Positions 41,134-51,037 of a stretch of DNA of 64,000 nt are shown in pieces. Positions within the stretch are counted from its first letter, which is position 1. Each line of letters opens with the position of its first letter. Below the pieces are notes generated by a model. It was not told where the DNA came from. It searched no databases and saw only the letters and a list, made by a program, of their open reading frames with translations. This stretch comes from CALESS01 sp041741455 (lineage in GTDB: Bacteria; Chloroflexota; Anaerolineae; Anaerolineales; Anaerolineaceae), in contig JBGSJZ010000110.1 in NCBI GenBank assembly GCA_041741455.1, positions 49,559-113,558 on the forward strand, read 5' to 3'. Both the position numbers and the translations under genes were made by a program.

Positions 41134-44100
41134 ATGTCGAAAAAAACGATACAAACATTGTTTTCTGTTGTACTGATGGTTGGAATGTTGCTCAGCCTGG
41201 CTGGCCAGGCACGCGCCATGGAAACCCTGTCGACTCCTGTTCAAACGGGATTGACTCCACAGGTATCCTACGCAGTGCAGCATGATGTCTCTGCACCACT
41301 TTCAGAGCTTGCACTCAAGGCAGACGACCAAACCCGCGAAAACTATGAAGTCCCACGGATGGAAATTCCAAAGACGGTGAAGACTGAATTGGGTGTAACT
41401 GAGCCGGATGGTGCCTTGCAGGACAGCCCTGTAACCGGCAATATGCCGACACTGGCCGCCAATTTTGATGGTGTGAATAATATTGCCGGTGTTGCTCCGC
41501 CAGATACAGAAGGTGATATCGGTTACGATCCTGCAACTGGTCATAAATATTACATGCAATGGGTCAATCTACACATTCAGGCCTGGGATGTTAGTAACCC
41601 GGCCTCACCTGTACCATTGTTTACCAATCCCATCCCCGGTGACCAAATCTGGGATGGCTTTGGCGGCCGCTGCGAATCCGACAACGATGGTGACCCGATT
41701 GTACTGTACGATGAACAGGCAAATCGCTGGTTCATCAGCCAGTTTTCAGTTTCCACAGCCCCTTACTATAACTGTATTGCAGTTTCACAAACCAGTAATC
41801 CGGCTGGGGCATATTATCGGTATGCCTATGTCTACAGCGCTAACAAAATGAACGATTACCCTAAATATGGCGTCTGGCCGGATGGGTATTATATGACGGT
41901 CAACCAGTTCACCAACGCCTCATCTTGGGGTGGAGCGGGTGTTGCTGTTTATGAGCGCGATCAGATGTTGACGGGCGGCGTTCCCCGCCAGGTGATCTTT
42001 GACCTGGAGAGTGTCAACAGTAACTTTGGTGGAATGCTGCCGGTTGATTTTGAAGGAACACCCCCACCGGCGGGTTCCCCAGCCTATTTTGCCGAGGTAG
42101 ATGATTCCTCCTACGGTTTGGGCTCGGTGGATGAAATGCGCATCTGGGAGTTCCACACTGACTGGGCCAGCAACACTTGGAGCTTTGGACTCTCGGGTTT
42201 GCCGAACCAGGTTCTGCCGGTCGCGAACTTTAACTTGTTGTGCGGTTCCACGCGGGACTGTGTGCCCCAACCAGGTACAACCCAACGTTTGGATGGAATT
42301 GGCGACCGCCTGATGTACCGCCTGGCATACCGCTTCTTGGATACCGGTGAAGAGCGGATGGTGGTCAACCATACCGTGGATGCGGGTTCCAGTCGGGCGG
42401 CTGTACGCTGGTATGAATTGCAGAAAACCGGTCCAACCTGGGCGATCACCCAGCAGGGAACCTATGCAGGAGACTCTCCCACAGATACCACTCATCGCTG
42501 GATGGGATCCATCTCGCTGGACCGCATGGGCAACATTGCCCTGGGTTATTCGATGTCGAGCAGTTCGGTGTACCCTTCCGTTGGTCTGGTGGGGCGCCTG
42601 GCAACTGATCCTGTAAATACCCTACCTCAAAGTGAGTTGGTGGCATTTTCTGGATCCGCCTCCCAAACGGGTGTAAACCGTTGGGGTGATTACTCTTCGA
42701 TGAGCATCGATCCAGAAGATGGCTGCACCTTCTGGTTCACCACAGAATATTCTGCTGGCAGTTGGGACTGGCAAACCCGGATCGTATCCTTCAAGTATCC
42801 ATCCTGCACAGCTTTGCCGACTGGTACCATCACGGGTACAGTGCGGGATACGGGTGCAAATCCGATTGCGGGTGTTCATGTGAATGCTGGAATCTACGGT
42901 GGAATCACCGCTGCGGATGGCACCTATACCATTACAGCTCCAGCAGACACCTACAACCTGACAGCAACCGCCTTCGGTTACTTGCCCGGATCGGCCACCG
43001 GTGTGCTAGTTGTTGAAGATCAGACCACCGTGCAGGATTTCGTCCTGGTTGCAGCACCAATGCATAAAATTTTTGGCTATGTGACGGATGCCACCCCGGG
43101 TGGACATACCTGGCCGTTGTATGCACAAATCGCAGTTGCGGGCTACCCGGGTGGGGCAATCTTCTCGGATCCTTTGACAGGTTATTATGAGGTCTCCCTG
43201 CCCGAAGGATTTGCGACGACCCTGACCGTGAATGCCATCGCCGCTGGATATAACACCGGCAGCCAGGCTGTCACGGTTCCGGCAAGTGACCTGGCGGTTA
43301 ACTTTGGACTGCTGGCCGACCAGGCTACCTGTATAGCTCCTGGTTATGCCCTGGTAGGCGGATTCCTGGAGAACTTTGATGGTACTACCGCTCCAGCCCT
43401 TCCCGCGAACTGGGCTTTTACCATAACTGGTGGCTTAAACACCTCAACTACCTGGAAAACCAATATTGGAACTGTTCACCCTTCAGGTGTTTCAGCAGTA
43501 AGTACTCCAAACCTTGCATATTTTAACTCTTATAGCGTTACAGACGGAAATGCAGCCCGGTTGTATTACACGATTCCGTTTAACATGACAACTTTTTCAC
43601 CGGATCAAGTTACATTCCAAATGTACCATGATCCAGGTTGGCCTTCGGATCTTGATACTCTGCAAGTGGTGGTTTCAACGGATGGTGGTACCACCTGGGT
43701 GCCAGTTGGAACTGCCTTCGATCGTTACAACACGGTCGCCCAGTGGATGTCTCATACTGTCACCTTGAGCGCTTATTCAGCTAATACCAGCTTGTTTATC
43801 GGCTTTAATGCCGTCAGTGCCTTTGGCAATGACATTCACATTGATGATGTGAATATTGGCGCAATGCCGAGTTGTGTAGCTCAAAGTGGTGGCTTGCTGA
43901 GTGGCAATGTGTATGACGACAACACGAATGCCCCACTGAATGGAGCAGTTGTGCAACCTGCAGGCGCTGCACCGATCATCAGCGGTCCGACAGCGAATCC
44001 GGCGCTGGGTGATGGCTTCTATTACGGGTTCATCCCCGCTGGAAGCCCAACTGCAGTGCAGGCAAGCATGTCGGGTGGTTATGGAGTCGATTCAACCTCT

Positions 44101-46458
44101 CTGACCGTCACCAATAATAGCACCCTCTGGCATGATTTTTATTTGCCAGCTGGCATTCTCACAGAAACTCCGACAGCCTTTACTCAAACGCTGACCATGG
44201 ATACCACGGGTACACAAACGCTTACCCTGGGTAACATAGGTACATTACCATTGAATTACTCGGTGATGGAAATAAACCTACCGCCGACTCTAGTGGCAGT
44301 GGATCCAGACCAGGATCCGGTCGTACGGCATCTGGGACCGAAGAACTTCAATAAAATGTCCTTGAATGGCGTTCCGTATTACTTGTTCCCGGATCGATCT
44401 GCACCGATGTTCCAAAATGCGGCGGCTGGAACACTGCTTTCCAGCTTCCCAAGTGGGCTTGCCATGCCCTGGGGTGTGGGTGTTGACCTGGCGGAGGATA
44501 CGATCTGGATAAGCAACCTGGGCGCTGGAGGTGGCGACGACTTGGATTATGAATTTACCCGGGCTGGCGCTTTGACCGGCGATACGATGGATACTTCTTC
44601 TTGGATGGGTGTCTTTGCTGCGGATATGGCTTATGACCCGGTCAATGGCACGCTCTGGCAGGTAAATGTCGGTGGTGACAACTGCATCTATGAATTGGAT
44701 CCAGCTTCACTGGTCCCCACCGGGGATACGATTTGCCCGGCCTTCGGCACCAGTGAGCGTGGCCTGGCCTATGACCCGATAACAGACACCTTCTTTGCCG
44801 GTTCGTGGAACGACTCTTTGATCAAACGCTTTGACCGGGATGGCAATATTTTGGAACAGGTAAATGTATCCCTGCCAATTGCAGGCCTGGCATTTAACCC
44901 AGGTACTGGACATTTATTTGTGTCTAACAGCGTTACGGCAACTTATAACTTCAACGTCTTAGACGTAAACGCAGGATACGCCAATCTGGGTGGTTTCAAT
45001 GTTGCTGAAATAAATGATGGTGAAGCAGGTTTAGAAATGTCCTGTGACGGTCACCTGTGGGCGGCCAACCAGGTCACCCTTAATATCCTGGAAATTGATT
45101 CAGGAGAAACAGGTGTCTGCGATTACCTGGATATCCCATGGCTGAGCGAAAGCCCGGCAGCTGGTCCAATCGCGGTCAGTGAGACACAAAACGTCACGCT
45201 GAACTTTGATGCCACCGGTTTGATGCCTGGTGTCTACGAAGCCCAGTTGAAACTGGTGAATGACACACCCTATAGTGTGGCGAATATCCCGGTGACCTTG
45301 ACTGTCAATCTCGCTCCGAACTATGGCACAGTTGAAGGTGTCGTCAGTGGTCTGGGTGCGTGTGACGTAGGTCCGGGGGCTCCATTAGCAGACGCAACCG
45401 TTAAGATTTACAACAATGCCATGGTGGAAGTCGCAAGCCTGACGACAGACGCTGCCGGTCACTACCTGTATGCGTTGCCGATTTCCGGCAATAACTACAC
45501 AGTTATGGTGACCGCGGCTGGTTATGTGGATGCCTCGGCGGTCGTCACGTTGCTGAATGGCCTGACCGTCACACAGAACTTTAGCTTGCGGCCAACACTA
45601 CCATGCCTTTCAGCGGCTCCAACGTCGCTGCAAGCGAGTGTGCTCTTGAATGGCACGGCGACCCGCCCGCTAACCCTGACGAACCTGGGCGCCGGCGCTA
45701 CCGATTTTAACATCACCGAGCAGGGTGGCACCGTTCTTTCGCCATCCCCATTGGATGTGGTAGTCACCGAAGGATTCGAAGGTGCGACCTTCCCACCCAG
45801 TGGATGGACAGTTCAGCAGACCAATCCGTCACAAACCTGGAAGCAAATTTCCGCTGATTTCCATTCAGGTTCCTATGCTGCAGATGTGGAATACGATCCT
45901 GCCCTGGTGGATCAAAATGAATGGCTGCTGACGCCTGAATATGCGCTGGCCAGCGGAACGCTGACGGTCTGGTCGGAAGGCAGTGTCTACTGGTGCAAAA
46001 CCACCTATGATAACTGCGATTTGAATGTCTGGCTGGTGGTCGGCGCTGTGGGCGGTGGTGATGATGTCTTTGTCGGCAAGCTGGATGATAGCTGGACAGA
46101 CAACTTTATCTGGGCGCAATCCACCTTCAACCTGGATGCACTGGTTCCGGGTGTCCCGGTTCGCATCGGCTTCCAGTACACCGGCAACGATGGCGCACAG
46201 GTCGTCATTGATGACATCAGTCTGGATGGCGTGTTGGGTCTGGATGTTCCATGGCTGTCGGAATCCGTAATCACGGGTAGCCTGACAGCCAATGGTGGCT
46301 CGACGGTCCTTGATGTGTACTTCGATGCTGCGGGTCTGGCGTTGGGTACTTACACCGCCAATTTGCGGATTGTCGATGATGATGCCCGCCTGGTTGAAGT
46401 ACCGGTAACCCTGAATGTGGTTGGGTTCATGATGTACTTGCCGCAAGTCAGTAGATAA
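41134..46458 (+). CDS. Giant secreted multidomain beta-rich protein
   Basis: A 1774-residue exported protein with an AGGA site and a signal peptide in residues 1-29 (cleavage after AGQARA). The N-terminal third has repeats that look like a beta propeller (GDIGYDPATGHKYYMQWV). Carboxypeptidase-regulatory-like repeats follow, for example GTVRDTGANPIAGVHVNAG and GNVYDDNTNAPLNGAVV. A further block of propeller-like segments lies near 1130-1330 (LAYDPITDTFFAGSW). Ig-like segments contain TVTLTV and PWLSES repeats; two immunoglobulin-like MAM/jelly-roll segments have TWKTN and TWKQIS. The extreme C-terminus is FMMYLPQVSR. It is likely a cell-surface or extracellular adhesin or binding protein. No catalytic site recognised. 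Confidence 0.8.
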   Translation: MSKKTIQTLFSVVLMVGMLLSLAGQARAMETLSTPVQTGLTPQVSYAVQHDVSAPLSELALKADDQTRENYEVPRMEIPKTVKTELGVTEPDGALQDSPVTGNMPTLAANFDGVNNIAGVAPPDTEGDIGYDPATGHKYYMQWVNLHIQAWDVSNPASPVPLFTNPIPGDQIWDGFGGRCESDNDGDPIVLYDEQANRWFISQFSVSTAPYYNCIAVSQTSNPAGAYYRYAYVYSANKMNDYPKYGVWPDGYYMTVNQFTNASSWGGAGVAVYERDQMLTGGVPRQVIFDLESVNSNFGGMLPVDFEGTPPPAGSPAYFAEVDDSSYGLGSVDEMRIWEFHTDWASNTWSFGLSGLPNQVLPVANFNLLCGSTRDCVPQPGTTQRLDGIGDRLMYRLAYRFLDTGEERMVVNHTVDAGSSRAAVRWYELQKTGPTWAITQQGTYAGDSPTDTTHRWMGSISLDRMGNIALGYSMSSSSVYPSVGLVGRLATDPVNTLPQSELVAFSGSASQTGVNRWGDYSSMSIDPEDGCTFWFTTEYSAGSWDWQTRIVSFKYPSCTALPTGTITGTVRDTGANPIAGVHVNAGIYGGITAADGTYTITAPADTYNLTATAFGYLPGSATGVLVVEDQTTVQDFVLVAAPMHKIFGYVTDATPGGHTWPLYAQIAVAGYPGGAIFSDPLTGYYEVSLPEGFATTLTVNAIAAGYNTGSQAVTVPASDLAVNFGLLADQATCIAPGYALVGGFLENFDGTTAPALPANWAFTITGGLNTSTTWKTNIGTVHPSGVSAVSTPNLAYFNSYSVTDGNAARLYYTIPFNMTTFSPDQVTFQMYHDPGWPSDLDTLQVVVSTDGGTTWVPVGTAFDRYNTVAQWMSHTVTLSAYSANTSLFIGFNAVSAFGNDIHIDDVNIGAMPSCVAQSGGLLSGNVYDDNTNAPLNGAVVQPAGAAPIISGPTANPALGDGFYYGFIPAGSPTAVQASMSGGYGVDSTSLTVTNNSTLWHDFYLPAGILTETPTAFTQTLTMDTTGTQTLTLGNIGTLPLNYSVMEINLPPTLVAVDPDQDPVVRHLGPKNFNKMSLNGVPYYLFPDRSAPMFQNAAAGTLLSSFPSGLAMPWGVGVDLAEDTIWISNLGAGGGDDLDYEFTRAGALTGDTMDTSSWMGVFAADMAYDPVNGTLWQVNVGGDNCIYELDPASLVPTGDTICPAFGTSERGLAYDPITDTFFAGSWNDSLIKRFDRDGNILEQVNVSLPIAGLAFNPGTGHLFVSNSVTATYNFNVLDVNAGYANLGGFNVAEINDGEAGLEMSCDGHLWAANQVTLNILEIDSGETGVCDYLDIPWLSESPAAGPIAVSETQNVTLNFDATGLMPGVYEAQLKLVNDTPYSVANIPVTLTVNLAPNYGTVEGVVSGLGACDVGPGAPLADATVKIYNNAMVEVASLTTDAAGHYLYALPISGNNYTVMVTAAGYVDASAVVTLLNGLTVTQNFSLRPTLPCLSAAPTSLQASVLLNGTATRPLTLTNLGAGATDFNITEQGGTVLSPSPLDVVVTEGFEGATFPPSGWTVQQTNPSQTWKQISADFHSGSYAADVEYDPALVDQNEWLLTPEYALASGTLTVWSEGSVYWCKTTYDNCDLNVWLVVGAVGGGDDVFVGKLDDSWTDNFIWAQSTFNLDALVPGVPVRIGFQYTGNDGAQVVIDDISLDGVLGLDVPWLSESVITGSLTANGGSTVLDVYFDAAGLALGTYTANLRIVDDDARLVEVPVTLNVVGFMMYLPQVSR

Positions 46459-46492
46459 ACTCCGGTGAGTCTCAACAGTAAGTAGTAACAAT

Positions 46493-46524
46493 CCCCCGCT
46501 CTGCAAAGGGCGGGGGAAATTTTT
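46493..46524 (+). terminator. Terminator behind the giant secreted protein gene
   Basis: A 10-bp stem, CCCCCGCTCT/AGGGCGGGGG with one G-U pair, closes a GCAA tetraloop and is followed by AAATTTTT. Confidence 0.85.
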
Positions 46525-46588
46525 AACCATAATATTTTGAGCTTATACCAGAAATAATCATTGGAACAAGCTACCAAGATCTACAAGG

Positions 46589-46594
46589 TATAAT
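46589..46594 (+). promoter_or_regulatory. -10 box immediately before rarA
   Basis: TATAAT ends 6 bases before the rarA ATG, so transcription would begin at or very near the start codon and give a leaderless mRNA. No good -35 at normal distance. Confidence 0.5.
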
Positions 46595-46600
46595 AGACCT

Positions 46601-47959
46601 ATGGACCTATTTCAACATTCCATGAATGACCGGTTGAAAACGACCGCACCCCTGGCAGCCCGCATGCGCCCGCGCATCCTGGATGAGATGATCGGGCAAC
46701 AACACATCGTCGGGGAGGGACGTCTGCTTCGTCGGGCGATCGCTGCCGATCGTCTCTTCTCGTCTATTTTATTATTCGGCCCTCCTGGGACCGGAAAAAC
46801 CACCCTGGCTCAGGTCATCGCTGCCCATACCCAGGCACATTTTGTCACGATTTCGGCGGTACTGGCTGGCAAAGCGGAACTGCGGGTGGTGATTGACGAA
46901 GCCGAGCAGCGCCAGAGTATGTACCAGAAGCGTACACTCCTCTTTGTAGACGAGGTTCACCGCTGGAATAAAGCCCAGCAGGATGCCCTGCTGCCGCAAG
47001 TGGAAAGTGGCTTGATCACCCTGATCGGTGCGACCACGGAGAACCCCTATTTTGATGTGATCCCGGCCCTGGTGTCGCGCTCCCGCGTGTTTGAGCTCAA
47101 ACCTCTGAGTGAAGCTGATTTGTTACTCATCTTGGATCGGGCAATCAGCGATCCGGAGCGCGGCTATGGCGACCGAAAAATCACGATCGATGAGGATGCC
47201 CAATCGCATTTGCTCAACCTTTGTGGTGGGGATGCCCGTAACTTATTGAATGCGCTGGAATTGGCGGTGGAAACCACGCCCCCGGAGAATGATGAGCTTG
47301 GGATTCACATCACCCTGGATGTTGCCCAGGAGTCGATCCAACGCCGGGCGGTGGTGTACTTCAAGGATAGCGACGGTCATTATGATACCATCTCGGCCTT
47401 CATCAAGTCCGTGCGGGGGTCTGACCCGGATGCCGCCCTCTACTGGCTGGCCAAAATGCTGGCGGCGGGTGAAGATCCACGCTTTATCCTTAGGCGACTG
47501 ATCATCCTGGCTGGCGAGGACATTGGGCTGGCTGCCCCCACCGGTTTACTCGTGGCAGTTTCGGCGGCCTATGCGTTTGAATTTATTGGTTTACCGGAAG
47601 GTGTTTTTCCGATCGTCGAAGCCACCTTATACCTGGCCACTGCTCCCAAGTCAAATTCAGCGCTGGGATATTTCAAGGCGCTGGAAGTGGTGGAGAAACA
47701 AGGCGTATTCCCGATCCCAACCCACCTGATGGACAGCAGCCGGGATTCTCACACCCTGGGCCATGGGCAGGGCTACCATTATCCGCACGAATTTCCAGGT
47801 CACTTTGTGCCACAGCAATACTTGCCGACCGAACTATTGGGTTCGGTGTTCTACACGCCATCCGAGCAGGGGTTGGAAGGGCAGGCCGCGGATCGCTTGG
47901 CGCGTTGGCGCAAAGCTCAAGCGGAAGTCTTGGCTGGGACGCGCGAGAAAAAGGAATAG
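46601..47959 (+). CDS. rarA: Replication-associated recombination ATPase
   Basis: A 452-residue AAA+ protein of the RarA/MgsA family, which acts at stalled replication forks with SSB. The Walker A is GPPGTGKTTLA near 67, Walker B LLFVDEVHRW near 118, sensor 1 GATTENP near 145, and the Arg finger region LVSRSRVFEL. The C-terminal tetramerisation region has AAGEDPRFILRRLI. Full length. It stands as first gene of a short run with the phosphatase (2 bases after the stop) and DUF6062 genes. There is no Shine-Dalgarno in front of its ATG. Confidence 0.95.
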   Translation: MDLFQHSMNDRLKTTAPLAARMRPRILDEMIGQQHIVGEGRLLRRAIAADRLFSSILLFGPPGTGKTTLAQVIAAHTQAHFVTISAVLAGKAELRVVIDEAEQRQSMYQKRTLLFVDEVHRWNKAQQDALLPQVESGLITLIGATTENPYFDVIPALVSRSRVFELKPLSEADLLLILDRAISDPERGYGDRKITIDEDAQSHLLNLCGGDARNLLNALELAVETTPPENDELGIHITLDVAQESIQRRAVVYFKDSDGHYDTISAFIKSVRGSDPDAALYWLAKMLAAGEDPRFILRRLIILAGEDIGLAAPTGLLVAVSAAYAFEFIGLPEGVFPIVEATLYLATAPKSNSALGYFKALEVVEKQGVFPIPTHLMDSSRDSHTLGHGQGYHYPHEFPGHFVPQQYLPTELLGSVFYTPSEQGLEGQAADRLARWRKAQAEVLAGTREKKE

Positions 47960-47961
47960 GA

Positions 47962-48579
47962 ATGCCGGTTTTATTTATGATCCGGCATGGGGAAAATGAT
48001 GTAATGCACCGCAGCCTGGCGGGAAGGTTGCCCGGGGTGCATCTGAACGAGCGGGGGCGGAAGCAAGCACAAAAGCTGGTTGAGTTGTTGAAAAACCAAC
48101 CCCTCCGTGCTATTTATTCCAGCCCGTTGGAGCGGGCGGTCGAAACCGCAGAGCCGCTGGCTTTCGCTACCGGTCAGAAAATCCAGATCGAGCCCAGACT
48201 TTTAGAAATTGATTATGGCCGATGGCAGGGGCGGACCTATAAACAGCTTCAGCGCTTGAAAGCCTGGCAATTGCTCCACAAAGAACCTTCGCAAGTTCAA
48301 TTTCCGGGCGGCGAGACCTTGCCTGGAGCACAACGCCGGATCACAACTTACCTGGATGAAATTGCGAAAAACCATGCTGAACAAGACATCCTGGTTTGCT
48401 TCACCCATGCCGATGTCATCCGGCTGGCGGTTGCCTACTATTTACGTATTCAACTGGATGATTTCCAAAGATTGAGCGTCCTCCCGGCAAGCGTCAGTGG
48501 TTTGAAACTGGGGGGAGAAACTCCGCAACTCTTATTCATGAACCTGACTTCCGGTACGTTACCTGAGATGGGAAAATAA
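47962..48579 (+). CDS. Histidine-phosphatase family protein
   Basis: A 205-residue phosphoglycerate-mutase-like phosphatase. The start ATG 47962 has AAGGAATAGG in front; a longer frame overlapping rarA is rejected. The catalytic RHG motif is in FMIRHGEND, with other site residues in LERAVETAE, LEIDYGRWQGRTY and CFTHADVIRLA (second His). It could act on cobalamin precursors (CobC-like) or sugar phosphates, and no neighbour decides this. Confidence 0.88.
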   Translation: MPVLFMIRHGENDVMHRSLAGRLPGVHLNERGRKQAQKLVELLKNQPLRAIYSSPLERAVETAEPLAFATGQKIQIEPRLLEIDYGRWQGRTYKQLQRLKAWQLLHKEPSQVQFPGGETLPGAQRRITTYLDEIAKNHAEQDILVCFTHADVIRLAVAYYLRIQLDDFQRLSVLPASVSGLKLGGETPQLLFMNLTSGTLPEMGK

Positions 48580-48583
48580 CCCA

Positions 48584-49342
48584 ATGGCGTTCGCGTTGAC
48601 CGTCAATCAATTGGTTCCAGCCTTGACACAACCCGGCTGTCCGATTTGTAATTTGCAGCGGGCGACCGTCCAGCGCTTTTTGACCTCCTTTCTGCAGGAA
48701 AACCTGATGGACCGGGCAGCCCGGCAAAAGGTGCTGGACTCGTTGGGATTCTGCCCAACTCACACATTTCAACTCGCAGCCATGGAGATGCGCAATGACG
48801 GGGATCCACTGGGTACGAATATTCTGCATGAGCAAATCAATGGCCGGGTGCAACAGGCGCTACGAAAATGGCAAAGCGGACGGCGGCCGGGCTGGCTGGG
48901 GGATCTGCAGGATCGGTTCTTAAAGCAAATTGGCCAGAAGAAACCTGCCGCCATCCCGGTTGCAGAATGCCCGGTGTGTGCGGGGATGCGGGAAAACAGT
49001 GCCAGGGCCCTGGCTGCCTTGTTGGATGAGCTTGGTCGAGGTTCTGAAGAAATTGTGCCTTTGTATGAACAGGGTGATGGTCTGTGCCTGGGGCATCTAC
49101 GGCAGGGCCTGGATGCGCTGGGCGAGGATTTCCCAGCCGGGGCGGAAATCGTGGTGCAGGATGCCCTCAAGCGGCTGGATTCACAACAATTGAGGATGCG
49201 AGAGTATATTCGTAAACATAACCTCAGCTACCAGGATGAGGAGATGAAACCTGAAGAAGAGCGGGCCTGGCGGGAAGCCCTGGGCTTCTACAGCGGTTAT
49301 ACGCCGAGTGCCTTTGGCCCGTTTGAACGCAAACCAGAGTAG
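48584..49342 (+). CDS. DUF6062-like protein with paired Cys/His motifs
   Basis: A 252-residue protein, 4 bases behind the phosphatase. It contains two similar Cys clusters: CPICNLQ with GFCPTH in the first half, CPVCAGM with LCLGHL in the second half. This duplicated C-x2-C ... C-x2-H layout is typical of DUF6062 and probably binds zinc. Function unknown. It ends at a strong terminator and seems to be the last gene of the rarA run. Confidence 0.7.
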   Translation: MAFALTVNQLVPALTQPGCPICNLQRATVQRFLTSFLQENLMDRAARQKVLDSLGFCPTHTFQLAAMEMRNDGDPLGTNILHEQINGRVQQALRKWQSGRRPGWLGDLQDRFLKQIGQKKPAAIPVAECPVCAGMRENSARALAALLDELGRGSEEIVPLYEQGDGLCLGHLRQGLDALGEDFPAGAEIVVQDALKRLDSQQLRMREYIRKHNLSYQDEEMKPEEERAWREALGFYSGYTPSAFGPFERKPE

Positions 49343-49348
49343 ATGCAA

Positions 49349-49375
49349 ACTCCCGCCATTCGGCGGGAGTTTTTC
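49349..49375. terminator. Terminator between DUF6062 and sod genes
   Basis: Stem ACTCCCGCC (49349-49357)/GGCGGGAGT (49362-49370) with loop ATTC and a TTTTT tail; A-rich on the other side, so it may work in both directions for the two convergent genes. Confidence 0.85.
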
Positions 49376-49393
49376 TACTGAATAGATTGGAGA

Positions 49394-49996
49394 TTAACCG
49401 GCTTTGGCCAGGTTTTCGGCCACAAAATCCCAATTCACCAGCTTATCCAGGAAGGCCTGGACGAAATCCGGGCGGCGGTTCTGATAATCGAGATAGTAGG
49501 CATGTTCCCAGACATCCACGGTGAGCAGGGCAACCTGCCCCTTGGTCATTGGGGTTTCAGCGTTGGGAGTGGAAACCAGCTTGAGCACGCCACCATCCAG
49601 CACCAGCCAGCCCCAACCGCTGCCAAAGCGCCCAACGGCATTGGCTTTGAATTGTTCGGCAAAGGTTTCGTAACTACCAAAAGAGGCATCCAGCATGGTT
49701 GCGATTTGTCCCTGGGGCTTACCACCGCCGCCGGGTTTCATGCAGTGCCAGAAGAAGGTGTGATTCCAGACCTGGGCGGAGTTGTTGAAGATGCCGGTTT
49801 TGGCTGAGTCGGACGCAGACGCCTGGATGATTTCCTCAAGCGTTTTGGATTCCCAGTCTGTTCCGGCAATCAACTTGTTGAGGTTGTCCACATAGGCTTT
49901 GTTGTGCTTGCCGTGGTGGAAGGAAATGGTACGTGCGCTGTAAACAGGTTCAAGCGCATCATCAGTATAGGGTAATGTGGGTAAACTGAATGGCAT
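49394..49996 (-). CDS. Fe/Mn superoxide dismutase
   Basis: A 200-residue enzyme converting superoxide to oxygen and hydrogen peroxide. Metal ligands: His in ISFHHGKHNKAYVD (near 27), His in NHTFFWHCM (near 79), Asp and His in DVWEHAYYLDYQNRR (near 161-165). FNNSAQVWNHTFFWHCM resembles Fe-type enzymes. It carries no signal peptide, so it is cytoplasmic. RBS is GGAGG-like (CCAGGAGGAATGCC). It stands alone between a terminator and its own promoter. Confidence 0.95.
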   Translation of the reverse strand: MPFSLPTLPYTDDALEPVYSARTISFHHGKHNKAYVDNLNKLIAGTDWESKTLEEIIQASASDSAKTGIFNNSAQVWNHTFFWHCMKPGGGGKPQGQIATMLDASFGSYETFAEQFKANAVGRFGSGWGWLVLDGGVLKLVSTPNAETPMTKGQVALLTVDVWEHAYYLDYQNRRPDFVQAFLDKLVNWDFVAENLAKAG

Positions 49997-50023
49997 GGCA
50001 TTCCTCCTGGAAGCATTTTAATC

Positions 50024-50051
50024 ATTATAGTACAGATAAAAGATTTGTGAA
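50024..50051 (-). promoter_or_regulatory. Promoter of the superoxide dismutase gene
   Basis: Minus strand: TTCACA (50046-50051), 16-base spacer, TATAAT (50024-50029). Confidence 0.6.
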
Positions 50052-50191
50052 TAATCGAACAAGCGTAAATGCTGAAAATTGGTGTGATATTCACTGGCAA
50101 GTGTAGAGGTTGGTGAGTGTTTGCGCTTCCGCAAGTAAGATCAGGTAAATTCTTGATATACTCGAACCCAACCTGTTAGTTAAAAAAGGTG

Positions 50192-51022
50192 ATGAGGAAA
50201 ACCACAATGCGTGTTTGGTCCAAACAGGCAGCCATCCCGGTTGAACATGGCTCATGGGTCTTTCTATTCAGCCCAATGGCAATTGGCCTGGCCTTGGGCG
50301 GGCAGTGGGGTTGGGTGCAGGCATGGCTTGTGCTTGCTGTGCTGGGCGCTTTTCTCAGCCACCATCCGATGATTATCCTGGTGAAGGTGCTCAGCAAGCG
50401 GCGGCCTAAAAGTGACCAGGGATCTGCTTTCTTCTGGTTGCTGGTTTATGGCCTGATGGCGCTTGGGGCAGCTTTTGGATTATGGCGCCTGGGATCTGGG
50501 TTTGTGCTCTGGTTGGTCTTACCGGCTATGCCAGTGATGGGTTGGCACCTCTGGCTGGTCAGCCGGCGGGCGGAGCGCCGAAAACCGGGTCTAGAAATTC
50601 TTGGCAGTGCAGCCCTGGCTATGTCTGCTCCAGCTGGAATTTGGCTTGGCCATGCTGGGGTAGATCCACAGGGCTGGTTGATCTGGGTGTTGATTGTGTT
50701 GCAGAATGCTGCATCGATCATCTATGCCTATCTTCGCTTGGAACAGCGGGTGCTAAGAGAGGACCCGGATCAAAAAACCAAATTTCGGATGGCCAAATCC
50801 GCACTGCTTCACACCACTTTCAACCTGGTGTTGACAATCGGGTTGGCCATGGCGGCTTTCATACCGGTCTGGGTTTGGTTGGCGTTTCTGGTGCAATGGG
50901 CCGAATCGATTTATGGAACATTGTGCCCGGCGATCAAGATCAAACCGATTGAGATTGGCATCCGGCAAATGATCATCAGCATCATCTTTACCCTGGTTTT
51001 TATTCTGACATGGTTCATCTAA
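50192..51022 (+). CDS. YwiC-like membrane protein
   Basis: About 276 residues (ATG 50192; a GTG one codon earlier or ATG 50207 are alternatives). The conserved block PVEHGSWVFLFSP at the N-terminus and MRVWSKQAA identify the YwiC-like family. About eight hydrophobic helices follow. A polar segment near 190-205 (REDPDQKTKFRMAKSALLH) is also conserved in the family. YwiC is found near nitrate/anaerobic genes in Bacillus, but its activity is unknown. It is followed after 15 bases by a small zinc-knuckle protein gene. Confidence 0.8.
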   Translation: MRKTTMRVWSKQAAIPVEHGSWVFLFSPMAIGLALGGQWGWVQAWLVLAVLGAFLSHHPMIILVKVLSKRRPKSDQGSAFFWLLVYGLMALGAAFGLWRLGSGFVLWLVLPAMPVMGWHLWLVSRRAERRKPGLEILGSAALAMSAPAGIWLGHAGVDPQGWLIWVLIVLQNAASIIYAYLRLEQRVLREDPDQKTKFRMAKSALLHTTFNLVLTIGLAMAAFIPVWVWLAFLVQWAESIYGTLCPAIKIKPIEIGIRQMIISIIFTLVFILTWFI

Positions 51023-51037
51023 CTTTTGGAGGCATGA

